A DNA stretch of 31,736 nucleotides from Collinsella sp. UBA6357. GTDB taxonomy: Bacteria; Actinomycetota; Coriobacteriia; Coriobacteriales; Coriobacteriaceae. The notes under the pieces are model-generated. The model made no database searches, was not told the origin of the DNA, and saw only the letters and a list, made by a program, of their open reading frames with translations. Shown piece after piece: positions 8,887-15,690 of the stretch. Each line of letters begins with the position of its first letter. Position 1 is the first letter of the stretch. The DNA is taken from the NCBI GenBank assembly GCA_002437815.1, contig DJRP01000016.1:11331-43066 (forward strand). Direction: 5' to 3'. A program made the translations under genes and the position numbers.

Positions 8887-10449
8887 TTGGCGGCTAAGTT
8901 CGTCATCGGAAAGAACGTGCACAACGGCGAGGGCTCTCAGGAGCCCTCGTCTCGTAGTACGTGGAACACGCTCAAGCCCAAGCCGGCGGCGGCGACGCCG
9001 TTCTCGACCAGCATGTCGGTGGCGTTCACGCTCATCGCCGTGATGATGGCGCTCATCTTCTGCGTGGTCCTGGCCGTGGTATGGGGCGGGCAGTTCTCGT
9101 CCTATACCAGGCAAAATATGCAGTCCATGGCCAACTCCACGGCAGACTCGCTCTCGGCCGGGTACGCCCGCGAGGGCAGGTGGAGCAACGACGTGGTGAG
9201 CCTGGCCTCGGCCGCCTCCTCCTTCAGCTCCGACGTGGGCGTGCAGGTGATAAGCTCCGACGGCACGATCCTCTACGACGACACGTGGACCGCCAACGGA
9301 GGGGTCTCCGCGCCCACGAAGTCCGTCGCCGACAGCGACGCCGTGACGCCCGCCGGCAAGACGTCGCTTGCGCCCACCGGCGCCGATTCCTCGGTCTCGG
9401 CCGCGGTCACGGATGCGGACGGCAACCAGGTGGGCACGGTGCGCCTGTGGGCCTACGGCTCCGACGCGCTGCTGACCAAGTCGGACGCCGCCTTCAAGCA
9501 GAGCTCGTTTTGGGCCATCGCCATCGCGGCGTGCGTGGGCATCGTGCTCGCGTGCATCCTGGGCTACTTCATCTCAAAGAAGCTCGCGCGCCCGCTTCAG
9601 CGCATCACGAACACCGCCCGCCAGATCCGCAACGGCGACCTCACCGCGCGCTCCGGCGTGAGCGGCTCGGACGACATCGGGCAGCTCGGCGAGACCTTCG
9701 ACGACATGGCGACCTCGCTCGAGCGCGACCTCAAGCTCGAGCACCGGCTGACCGGAGACGTGGCCCACGAGCTGCGCACCCCCCTCATGGCCATGCAGGC
9801 GACGGTCGAGGCCATGCAGGATGGCGTGCTGCCGGCAGATGACGAGCACTTCGAGACCGTGGCGTCCGAGGTTAGGCGCCTGTCGCGCCTCGTGGACGCG
9901 ATGCTCAAGCTCTCGCGCCTCGAGAACGGCACCGCCGAGCTCAAGACCGAGCGCACCGACGTGGTCTACCTCATGAAGAGCCTCGTGTCTTCTCAGCACG
10001 CGCTGTTCCACGAGAAGGGCCTCCACCTGCGCTTTGTTGACGAGACGTCCGACGGCGAGCTCTACGCCGACATCGACCCCGACATGATTCGGGAGGCCGT
10101 GGTCAACCTCATGAGCAACGCCATGCGCTATACCGACGCGGACGGTTGGGTGAAGGTTTCGGTCAAGCAGGACCGCTCCGATGTGCTCATCTCGGTCGAG
10201 GACACGGGCATCGGCATCGCCAAGGAGGACATCCCGCAGACGTTCAGCCGCTTCTGGCGCTCCGATGTGAGCCGCGAGCGCGTGAGCGGCGGCCTCGGCG
10301 TGGGCCTCTCGCTCACGAAGGAGATCGTCGACCGCCATAACGGCACAATCATCGTGGAGTCCGAGCTGGGGAAGGGGACCGTCTTTACCCTGCGCATCCC
10401 GCAGAACCGCAAGCGCCGCAACTTGGCGCAGGCGATCAAGGAACCGTAG
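8887..10449 (+). CDS. Membrane sensor histidine kinase
   Basis: 520 residues from a TTG start, chosen because AGGAGG (8876-8881) sits five bases before it and overlaps the end of the regulator gene. First membrane helix about residues 39-64 (MSVAFTLIAVMMALIFCVVL), an extracellular sensor region of ~140 residues, second helix about 206-232, then a HAMP linker. Phospho-acceptor His294 lies in VAHELRTPLMAM. The ATP-binding domain shows the N box NLMSNAMRYT, the G1 box DTGIGI, and GGLGVGLSL (G2). The extracellular ligand is unknown. Together with the preceding gene it forms a complete two-component pair. Confidence 0.95.
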   Translation: MAAKFVIGKNVHNGEGSQEPSSRSTWNTLKPKPAAATPFSTSMSVAFTLIAVMMALIFCVVLAVVWGGQFSSYTRQNMQSMANSTADSLSAGYAREGRWSNDVVSLASAASSFSSDVGVQVISSDGTILYDDTWTANGGVSAPTKSVADSDAVTPAGKTSLAPTGADSSVSAAVTDADGNQVGTVRLWAYGSDALLTKSDAAFKQSSFWAIAIAACVGIVLACILGYFISKKLARPLQRITNTARQIRNGDLTARSGVSGSDDIGQLGETFDDMATSLERDLKLEHRLTGDVAHELRTPLMAMQATVEAMQDGVLPADDEHFETVASEVRRLSRLVDAMLKLSRLENGTAELKTERTDVVYLMKSLVSSQHALFHEKGLHLRFVDETSDGELYADIDPDMIREAVVNLMSNAMRYTDADGWVKVSVKQDRSDVLISVEDTGIGIAKEDIPQTFSRFWRSDVSRERVSGGLGVGLSLTKEIVDRHNGTIIVESELGKGTVFTLRIPQNRKRRNLAQAIKEP

Positions 10450-10485
10450 GCCTGAGCCAGTATCAACGCTGCTCACCATCTCCGC

Positions 10486-10539
10486 CCCCCTGCATTTTGA
10501 GACATAAATCGGCCGTAAGATGTCTCATTTTGCAGGGGG
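10486..10539. repeat. Palindromic repeat, family A (copy 3)
   Basis: The core 10489-10536 has the same 17/14/17 design as the copies at 1386 and 2026, extended here by three C:G pairs on each side. The right arm reads ATGTCTCATTTTGCAGGGGG. It lies 36 bases after the sensor kinase stop and upstream of purC. Confidence 0.85.
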
Positions 10540-10579
10540 TGCGAGGAGTGCAGCCCGGCGCGAATCGCCGCTGCTTCTT

Positions 10580-10634
10580 GCCGTATACTTAATCGCGTTG
10601 TGCAATTTTATGGCGACGTGTCAGAGTCGCCAAC
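10580..10634 (+). promoter_or_regulatory. purC promoter and leader element shared with purB
   Basis: GCCGTATACT (10580-10589) is identical to the purB copy and holds a -10-like TATACT. GTGTCAGAGT (10618-10627) then CGCCAACC and TCGA follow. Here the flanks pair perfectly: GGCGAC (10612-10617) with GTCGCC (10626-10631), closing the loop GTGTCAGA. The predicted leader before the GTG start is about 58 bases. Confidence 0.6.
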
Positions 10635-10653
10635 CATCGAGAGCGAGGTTACG

Positions 10654-11535
10654 GTGTCCGAGATTCAGATGCGTCCGGATTCTCACGGCAAGGTGCGCGA
10701 CATCTACGACTGCGGCGACAGCCTGCTCATGGTCGCTTCAGACCGCATCAGCGCGTACGACTTCATCCTCCCCGACGAGATCCCCCACAAGGGCGAGATC
10801 CTCACGCGCATCAGCGCGTTCTGGTTCGAGCGCTTTGCGGGCCTCATGCCCAACCACATGATCTCCTGCGACCCCGCGGACTTCCCGGCCGAGTACCAGC
10901 AGTACTCCGCTTACCTGGCCGGCCGCTCCATGCTGGTCAAGAAGGCCCAGACGGTGCCCATCGAGTGCATCGTCCGCGGCTACCTCACCGGCAGCGGCAA
11001 GAAGACCTACGACGCCGACGGCACCGTCTGCGGCATCAAGCTCCCCGCGGGCCTCACCGAGGCCTCCAAGCTCCCCGAGCCCATCTTCACGCCTTCCACG
11101 AAGGCCGAGCTCGGCGACCACGACGAGAACATCTCGTTCGAGCGCTGCTGCGAGATCGTGGGCACCGACATCGCGACCCAGCTCCGCGATGCATCCCTGG
11201 CCATCTATAAGGCCGCGGCCGAGTACGCCGCCACGAGGGGCATCATCATTGCCGACACCAAGTTCGAGTTCGGCTTCATCGACGGCAAGCTCACGCTCAT
11301 CGACGAGTGCCTGACCCCCGACTCCAGCCGCTTCTGGCCGGCCGAGGGCTACGCCGAGGGCCACGTGCAGCCGAGCTACGACAAGCAGTACGTCCGCGAT
11401 TGGCTGCGTGCCAACTGGAACATGCAGGGCGAGCCGCCCCGCATCCCGGCGGACGTGATCGAGGGCACCTCCAAGCGCTACCAGGAGGCGTTCCAGATCA
11501 TCACCGGTAACGAGTTCAAGCCCAAAGGAGTCTAA
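10654..11535 (+). CDS. purC: SAICAR synthetase (phosphoribosylaminoimidazole-succinocarboxamide synthase)
   Basis: Joins CAIR and aspartate with ATP to give SAICAR; purB acts on the product. I take GTG 10654 (after GAGCGAGG) as the start, giving 293 residues, close to the ~300 of this longer PurC class. A GTG at 10600 is in frame but would lie inside the leader that is conserved with purB. Landmarks are GKVRDIYDCGDSLLMVASDRISAYD, PIECIVRGYLTGSG, the FIDGKLTLIDECLTPDSSRFWP segment and the QPSYDKQYVRDWL helix. Its TAA stop shares a base with the ATG of the next gene (TAATG). Confidence 0.95.
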   Translation: MSEIQMRPDSHGKVRDIYDCGDSLLMVASDRISAYDFILPDEIPHKGEILTRISAFWFERFAGLMPNHMISCDPADFPAEYQQYSAYLAGRSMLVKKAQTVPIECIVRGYLTGSGKKTYDADGTVCGIKLPAGLTEASKLPEPIFTPSTKAELGDHDENISFERCCEIVGTDIATQLRDASLAIYKAAAEYAATRGIIIADTKFEFGFIDGKLTLIDECLTPDSSRFWPAEGYAEGHVQPSYDKQYVRDWLRANWNMQGEPPRIPADVIEGTSKRYQEAFQIITGNEFKPKGV

Positions 11536-12194
11536 TGTCTCTGCGTGACACGATCGACGGCGCCCGCTCCGAGGCCAAAGAGAACGTCGACAACCTGACC
11601 AAGAAGTCCGCTGCGAAGGAGGTCGAGGCCAAGAAGGACGGCGACGTCCCCGCATACGACCCGCTGAACCCCTCCAAGTCCTCCGCCGCCAACGCCAAGC
11701 CGGCCCGCGAGGCCGCTGCCTCCGTGCGCATGGAGGGCGAGCGCAAGAAGTCGACTATTCCCCTGACCAAGGAAGAAAAGAAGGCCGCGCGCGCCGAGGA
11801 GCGTGCCCTTGAGGATGCCCGTAACCGTGCGTACGACATCATTCTGCGCCGCAACGGTGCCTACAAGAAGACCGACCGTACCTGGTGGATCCTCCTGGGC
11901 ATCGGCTTTGCCATGACGCTCGCCTCGCTCGCGCTCGCCTACATCTACCCCGACGCCTCCAAGCAGTACACCACTGCCCAGGGCATCGGCGCGATCGTCA
12001 CGCTCGTGCTCGCGTACGCCTTCATCATCGGCGCGTTCATCTACGACCTGGTCAAGCGCCGCCCATTCCGAAAGGCCGCCGAGCGCAAGCTCCAGGGCAT
12101 GAACGACAAACAGGTCGCCGATTTCGTGTCCTCTGCCGTCCTGCTCGAGGCCGAGGAGGCCAACAAGAAGAAGGACGACAAGAAGTCCAAGTAG
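11535..12194 (+). CDS. Membrane protein of unknown function coupled to purC
   Basis: 219 residues. The first ~115 are highly charged and rich in Lys, Glu and Ala (KKSAAKEVEAKKDG, KEEKKAARAEERALEDA), predicted cytoplasmic and partly helical or coiled. Two membrane helices follow (WILLGIGFAMTLASLALAYI and GAIVTLVLAYAFIIGAFIY). A basic/acidic tail with NDKQVADFVSSAVLLEAEEAN ends in KKKDDKKSK. The overlap TAATG with purC implies coupled translation, but nothing in the sequence ties it to purine metabolism. I do not recognise a named family. A strong terminator follows 31 bases after the stop. Confidence 0.75.
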   Translation: MSLRDTIDGARSEAKENVDNLTKKSAAKEVEAKKDGDVPAYDPLNPSKSSAANAKPAREAAASVRMEGERKKSTIPLTKEEKKAARAEERALEDARNRAYDIILRRNGAYKKTDRTWWILLGIGFAMTLASLALAYIYPDASKQYTTAQGIGAIVTLVLAYAFIIGAFIYDLVKRRPFRKAAERKLQGMNDKQVADFVSSAVLLEAEEANKKKDDKKSK

Positions 12195-12225
12195 CCCTTG
12201 GTGTTTCACGTCGCGCAAGCGTTCG

Positions 12226-12260
12226 AAAACCCGGTCGAGCCACGTGCCCGGCCGGGTTTT
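12226..12260 (+). terminator. Rho-independent terminator after the purC operon
   Basis: AAAACCCGG (12226-12234) pairs with CCGGGTTTT (12252-12260). The stem ends in a T run on the plus strand and an A run on the other side, so it may work in both directions. Confidence 0.8.
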
Positions 12261-12283
12261 ATATGCTGTGACTGTCTTCAGAA

Positions 12284-12395
12284 GTTGGAAAACGCAACTA
12301 CTAGAGCTCATTTACGGTTGGAAAACGCAGCCTAATCGACCATTTTTTGGTTGGAAAACGCAACTACTGCTACCTATAATCAGTTGGAAAACCGT
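12284..12395 (+). repeat. Four direct repeats at exact 33-base spacing, overlapping a promoter
   Basis: GTTGGAAAACGCA begins at 12284, 12317 and 12350, and a shorter copy GTTGGAAAAC at 12383; the 19-20 bases between copies vary. Copies 1 and 3 also share ACTACT after the core. Copy 3 supplies a -35-like TTGGAA (12351-12356), and TATAAT lies at 12375-12380, 18 bases downstream. Copy 4 falls at the expected transcription start. This looks like an operator array for the ATPase gene downstream. Confidence 0.8.
12351..12380 (+). promoter_or_regulatory. Promoter of the DUF4143 ATPase gene
   Basis: TTGGAA and a consensus TATAAT separated by 18 bases, about 44 bases before the ATG. It is embedded in the 33-base repeat array. 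Confidence 0.65.
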
Positions 12396-12423
12396 AAACG
12401 GCCTGATAAAAGGAATAGTATTC

Positions 12424-13743
12424 ATGATTAGCAGGATGGCTCTCAAAACCCTTGAAGACTGGAAATCACATAAGACGCACCAGGCTCTTATGGTTATGGG
12501 TGCGCGTCAGGTCGGGAAAACGACGCTCATCAGAGAATTTGCCGCAAAGAACTACAGATCGTTCGCCGAGATTAACTTTTATGAGAACGCGACGGCAATC
12601 CAAACGCTTTCGGATGCTCGCGATACGAGGGATTTGCTGCTCAGGCTATCGGTGCTTACAGGTAAGGAGATGGTGCCGGGAGACACCTTGCTGTTCCTCG
12701 ATGAGATCCAGGAGTGCAAGGATATGATTACCTGGATAAAGTTCCTCGTAGGTGAGCTCAAGCTCGACGTGATCCTTTCTGGCTCGCTGCTTGGCCTTGA
12801 AGCTTTCGTGAATGTGCGCTCGCTTCCCGTCGGATTTCTTAGCACGACTGCGATGTATCCTTTGACTTTTAGGGAGTATGCTGCGGCACGAGGCATTTCG
12901 GATGCGGTTTGGGATGAGATGGAGGAGAAAATCCTCTCGCGAGAGATTGTTCCCGAGTTCATTCACGATGCTTTCTTGGCACGCTTTCGGGAGTATTTGC
13001 TGGTAGGAGGTATGCCCGACGCGGTGCAGAGCTACCTTGATTTATCTCAGATGCTCCCTGTTCGCCGAATTCAAGAGAGTATCAATGAGCTGTACCGCGC
13101 CGATATCGGCAAGTATGTTGAAGATCTCACTGAAGCTCGTCAGATACGAATGGTATTTGATGCAATTCCTGCGCAGCTTAACTCTCCGTCTAAGCGGTTT
13201 AAGTATGCGAGAATTGAGAAGAACTTGCGTTTTGCAAACCTCGAGACCGCTTTCGATTGGCTCACTGCGGCTGGCGTTGCCATAGAAGCGACGCGCGTTG
13301 GTGATGTCAGCTACCCGATTTTGTTTGCCGAGGATAGGGCATCGTTCAAGTTTTTCCCCAACGATGTGGGCCTCTTGACTTCAAGGCTCATGGGCGATGT
13401 TTCCCTTGAGGTGCTTACCGGCAAGGCGAATATAAATTACGGTTCGATATTCGAAGCATTTGTCGCACAAGAGCTATTCGCGCAGGGAGTAACGCCCCAT
13501 TACTATTCTTCAAAGAAACGCGGCGAGGTCGACTTCGTTATAGAGGATCAACACACAGGCCGGGTAAGGTTAATTGAGGTCAAATCCGGAAAGGATTATA
13601 AGAGACACAGCGCTTTGAGCGGCTTGATTGCGGCGGGCGACGCAGATGATGCTGTGGTCCTATATGACGGAAATGTCGAAAGTGAGGGGCATCGAACGTA
13701 CCTCCCAATATATGCAGCGAGCTTCGTGCCCAGAATCGAGTAG
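12424..13743 (+). CDS. AAA_14/DUF4143 family ATPase
   Basis: 439 residues from ATG 12424, after AAAGGAA. The N-terminal AAA domain has Walker A MGARQVGKTTL (Lys32) and Walker B LLFLDEIQ (about 89-96). The middle has the family's FREYLLVGGMPDAV segment. The C-terminal DUF4143 part ends with GEVDFVI and, after a gap, LIEVKSG: an Asp-then-Glu-x-Lys pattern seen in PD-(D/E)xK nuclease-like folds. The family is widespread in accessory DNA and its job is not established. Base composition is clearly more AT-rich than the neighbours (AAA, ATT, TTT and AGA codons common), and the gene lies between a terminator and a tRNA, so horizontal acquisition is likely. A self-regulatory link to the upstream repeats is inferred. 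Confidence 0.85.
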   Translation: MISRMALKTLEDWKSHKTHQALMVMGARQVGKTTLIREFAAKNYRSFAEINFYENATAIQTLSDARDTRDLLLRLSVLTGKEMVPGDTLLFLDEIQECKDMITWIKFLVGELKLDVILSGSLLGLEAFVNVRSLPVGFLSTTAMYPLTFREYAAARGISDAVWDEMEEKILSREIVPEFIHDAFLARFREYLLVGGMPDAVQSYLDLSQMLPVRRIQESINELYRADIGKYVEDLTEARQIRMVFDAIPAQLNSPSKRFKYARIEKNLRFANLETAFDWLTAAGVAIEATRVGDVSYPILFAEDRASFKFFPNDVGLLTSRLMGDVSLEVLTGKANINYGSIFEAFVAQELFAQGVTPHYYSSKKRGEVDFVIEDQHTGRVRLIEVKSGKDYKRHSALSGLIAAGDADDAVVLYDGNVESEGHRTYLPIYAASFVPRIE

Positions 13744-13787
13744 CTGGTGCCCCGTCTTCGCTCGGTCGTGCTAAAATCAGTTTCCAT

Positions 13788-13863
13788 GCCTTCGTAGCTC
13801 AGGGGATAGAGCACCGCTCTCCTAAAGCGGGTGTCGGCCGTTCGAATCGGCCCGGGGGCACCA
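13788..13863 (+). tRNA. tRNA-Arg (anticodon CCT)
   Basis: 76 bases with an encoded CCA. The acceptor stem GCCTTCG pairs with CGGGGGC, using GU pairs. The anticodon stem CCGCT/AGCGG encloses the loop CTCCTAA, anticodon CCT at 13821-13823, which reads AGG. The T-loop TTCGAAT is intact. A TAAAAT at 13772-13777 is a likely -10 box. Confidence 0.95.
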
Positions 13864-13871
13864 GAAACAAC

Positions 13872-13907
13872 AGCAGGTCGTCGGTTGACCCGATGACCTG
13901 CTTTTTT
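13872..13907 (+). terminator. Terminator after tRNA-Arg
   Basis: AGCAGGTC (13872-13879) pairs with GACCTGCT (13895-13902), followed by a run of T. Read on the minus strand, it may also end the gene at 13936-14226. Confidence 0.85.
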
Positions 13908-13935
13908 GTGTCGCAACAATTTGATGATGCCGCGG

Positions 13936-14226
13936 TTACGCTGCCGGCAAATCGTAACGTCCCTGGTGATAGACGTACCACTTGGGCCCAAAGCGATAGA
14001 GGCGTCGCTGTGTTGTGTCCATATTGAGCGGCGGCTTGAGAATCTGCACGGTATAACACCAGCCGACCTCGCCGGTTTCCGGATCCTGTGCGCGGAGCCT
14101 GCTGAGAACGTTCAACACGCGATACGTCCTGTTCTTGTCATAGATGATGGACGTGGGCTTGACGTTGCCGGTCCTGTCCACGTTCAGGGTGACGCCAACA
14201 GGCACCCGAAATTCTCCTCTAGCCAT
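13936..14226 (-). CDS. Small protein of unknown function
   Basis: 96 residues from ATG 14226, which follows GAGGAGA; an extension to 14346 has no ribosome site. The sequence starts MARGEFRVPVGVTLNVDRTG and continues with short beta-like stretches: PTSIIYDKNRTYRVLNVLSR, VGWCYTVQILK and RRLYRFGPKWYVYHQ. Rich in Arg and Tyr, with no membrane segment or signal. I do not recognise a family; the compact basic beta pattern would allow nucleic-acid binding, but that is only a guess. TATACT/TATAGT near 14254-14264 could hold its promoter. It is convergent with tRNA-Arg and divergent from nagA. Confidence 0.65.
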   Translation of the reverse strand: MARGEFRVPVGVTLNVDRTGNVKPTSIIYDKNRTYRVLNVLSRLRAQDPETGEVGWCYTVQILKPPLNMDTTQRRLYRFGPKWYVYHQGRYDLPAA

Positions 14227-14426
14227 CTGTTGTCTCCTCTGCTCTCGAACCCGTGTTCTATAGTATAGAGGACAAACGGACAAAAAAGAACAACTGTTTG
14301 TACCTAAAACCATGTCCAGGAAATCGGCCGGCAGGCCCCGTCTCAAACCGTGTCGAATGGGATATGGTAGGGGACAACGCGCCGCCCGGCGCGCCCATTC
14401 ATTCCCTCGAGGCCTAGGAGGCCCAC

Positions 14427-15584
14427 ATGAGCTCGTACGCGATCCATGCCGAGAAGTTCGTCTTGCCGGGAGTCTTGAGGCAAGGAGGGTACCTGACCGT
14501 GAGCGATGGGAAGTTCGGCGAGTGGTCAGCCGAGACGCCTGCAGGCACCGAGGTCGTGGAGCTTGGGGACAAGTGGGTCGCGCCCGGTTATGTGGACACC
14601 CACATCCACGGCTTCTATAACCACGCGACCACGGACTGCGACGCCGCGGGAATCAACGCCTCGAGCGCCGAGCTCGCCCGCCGCGGCACCACGAGCTGGC
14701 TGCCCACCACTTTCACCGAGTCGCCCAAGGCCATCGAGGACGCCTGCCGCGCCATCGCGGACGCCGACGAGGCCCGCGACGCGAGCTTTGTGGGCGCCCA
14801 CATCGCCGGCATCTACCTGGAGGGCCCGTTCTTCACGTCCAAGCACGTGGGTGCCCAGAACCCGGCCCACCTCATCGACCCGAGCAAGGAGCTCTTCGAC
14901 ACCTGGCAGGCTGCGGCCGGTGGGCGCATCCGTAAGTCCGCGCTCGCGCCCGAGCGCGACGGCTCGGCCGCCTATATCGCGGCGCTCGACGCGGAAGGAA
15001 TCGTCACCTGCATCGGCCACTCCGACGCGACCTACGACGAGGCGATGGCCGGCGTGAACGCGGGGGCCACGTGCTTCGTGCACACCTACAACGGCATGCG
15101 CGGGCTGCACCACCGTGACCCCGGCGTCGTGGGTTGCGCCATGACGACGCCCGAGACCTATGCGGAGATCATCTGCGATGGGCATCACGTGGTTCCCGCC
15201 GCCATTGCCGCCGTGGTCCGTTCGAAGGGGTGGGACCACGTGGTCCTCATCACCGACGCGCTCGGCTGCGCCGGCATGCCGGAGGGGGAGTACATGAGCG
15301 GCGGCCTGCCCGTCGTCATGCGCGACGGCGCCTGCTACCTGCGCGACGCGACGAACCTCGCTGGCTCCGTCGCCACGATGGCCGAGGTCGTGAAGAACGT
15401 CTGCGACTGGGGCATCGCCACGGCCGAGCAGGCCATCCGCATGGGCACCGAGGTCCCGGCCCGCTCTGCGCGCATCGACGGGGCCTGCGGCTCGATCAAG
15501 CCCGGCCGTGCCGCCGACTTCAACGTGCTCAACCCCGACCTCACCGTCGCCGCGACCTATATGGGCGGCAAGAAGGTCGCATAG
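14427..15584 (+). CDS. nagA: N-acetylglucosamine-6-phosphate deacetylase
   Basis: Hydrolyses GlcNAc-6-P to glucosamine-6-P and acetate, in amino-sugar catabolism and cell-wall recycling. 385 residues, the usual length (E. coli about 382). AGGAGG at 14416-14421 precedes ATG 14427. Amidohydrolase-fold landmarks are the metal-site HIHG (His59, His61), YLEGPF with Glu132, GHSDATYDEA, HTYNGM, CDGHHV and ITDALG with the catalytic Asp. No nagB, nagE or regulator lies next to it, so it appears to be a single-gene unit. It ends before a strong bidirectional terminator that separates it from the convergent kinase operon. Confidence 0.95.
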   Translation: MSSYAIHAEKFVLPGVLRQGGYLTVSDGKFGEWSAETPAGTEVVELGDKWVAPGYVDTHIHGFYNHATTDCDAAGINASSAELARRGTTSWLPTTFTESPKAIEDACRAIADADEARDASFVGAHIAGIYLEGPFFTSKHVGAQNPAHLIDPSKELFDTWQAAAGGRIRKSALAPERDGSAAYIAALDAEGIVTCIGHSDATYDEAMAGVNAGATCFVHTYNGMRGLHHRDPGVVGCAMTTPETYAEIICDGHHVVPAAIAAVVRSKGWDHVVLITDALGCAGMPEGEYMSGGLPVVMRDGACYLRDATNLAGSVATMAEVVKNVCDWGIATAEQAIRMGTEVPARSARIDGACGSIKPGRAADFNVLNPDLTVAATYMGGKKVA

Positions 15585-15631
15585 CTTCGACCGTGCCCGC
15601 CTGCTGCCGCGGCCCTTCTTTATAGCAAGAA

Positions 15632-15669
15632 AAACGACCCCCAAGCCGCTGGAAGCTTGGGGGTCGTTT
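15632..15669. terminator. Bidirectional terminator between nagA and the PASTA kinase gene
   Basis: AAACGACCCCCAAGC (15632-15646) is exactly complementary to GCTTGGGGGTCGTTT (15655-15669): a 15-bp stem with an 8-base loop. A runs on one side and T runs on the other suit both convergent genes. Confidence 0.9.
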
Positions 15670-15690
15670 GCGTGAGCCTACGGGTCTTGC

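Noticed and set aside
12284..12395. CRISPR array
   Set aside because: Repeat cores are only 10-13 bases, just four copies, spacers of 19-20 bases, no cas genes; the repeats overlap a promoter.
12244..12423. N-terminal extension of the ATPase with WKTQ repeats
   Set aside because: No usable start codon and ribosome site upstream, the frame begins inside a terminator, and a good promoter lies within the repeats; kept only as an alternative.
13596..13991. Minus-strand frame across tRNA-Arg
   Set aside because: Its most protein-like part is the reverse translation of the tRNA, a well-known annotation artefact.
14379..14399. GC-rich hairpin before nagA as a riboswitch
   Set aside because: Only a short GC palindrome; no aptamer-like structure or conserved motif seen.
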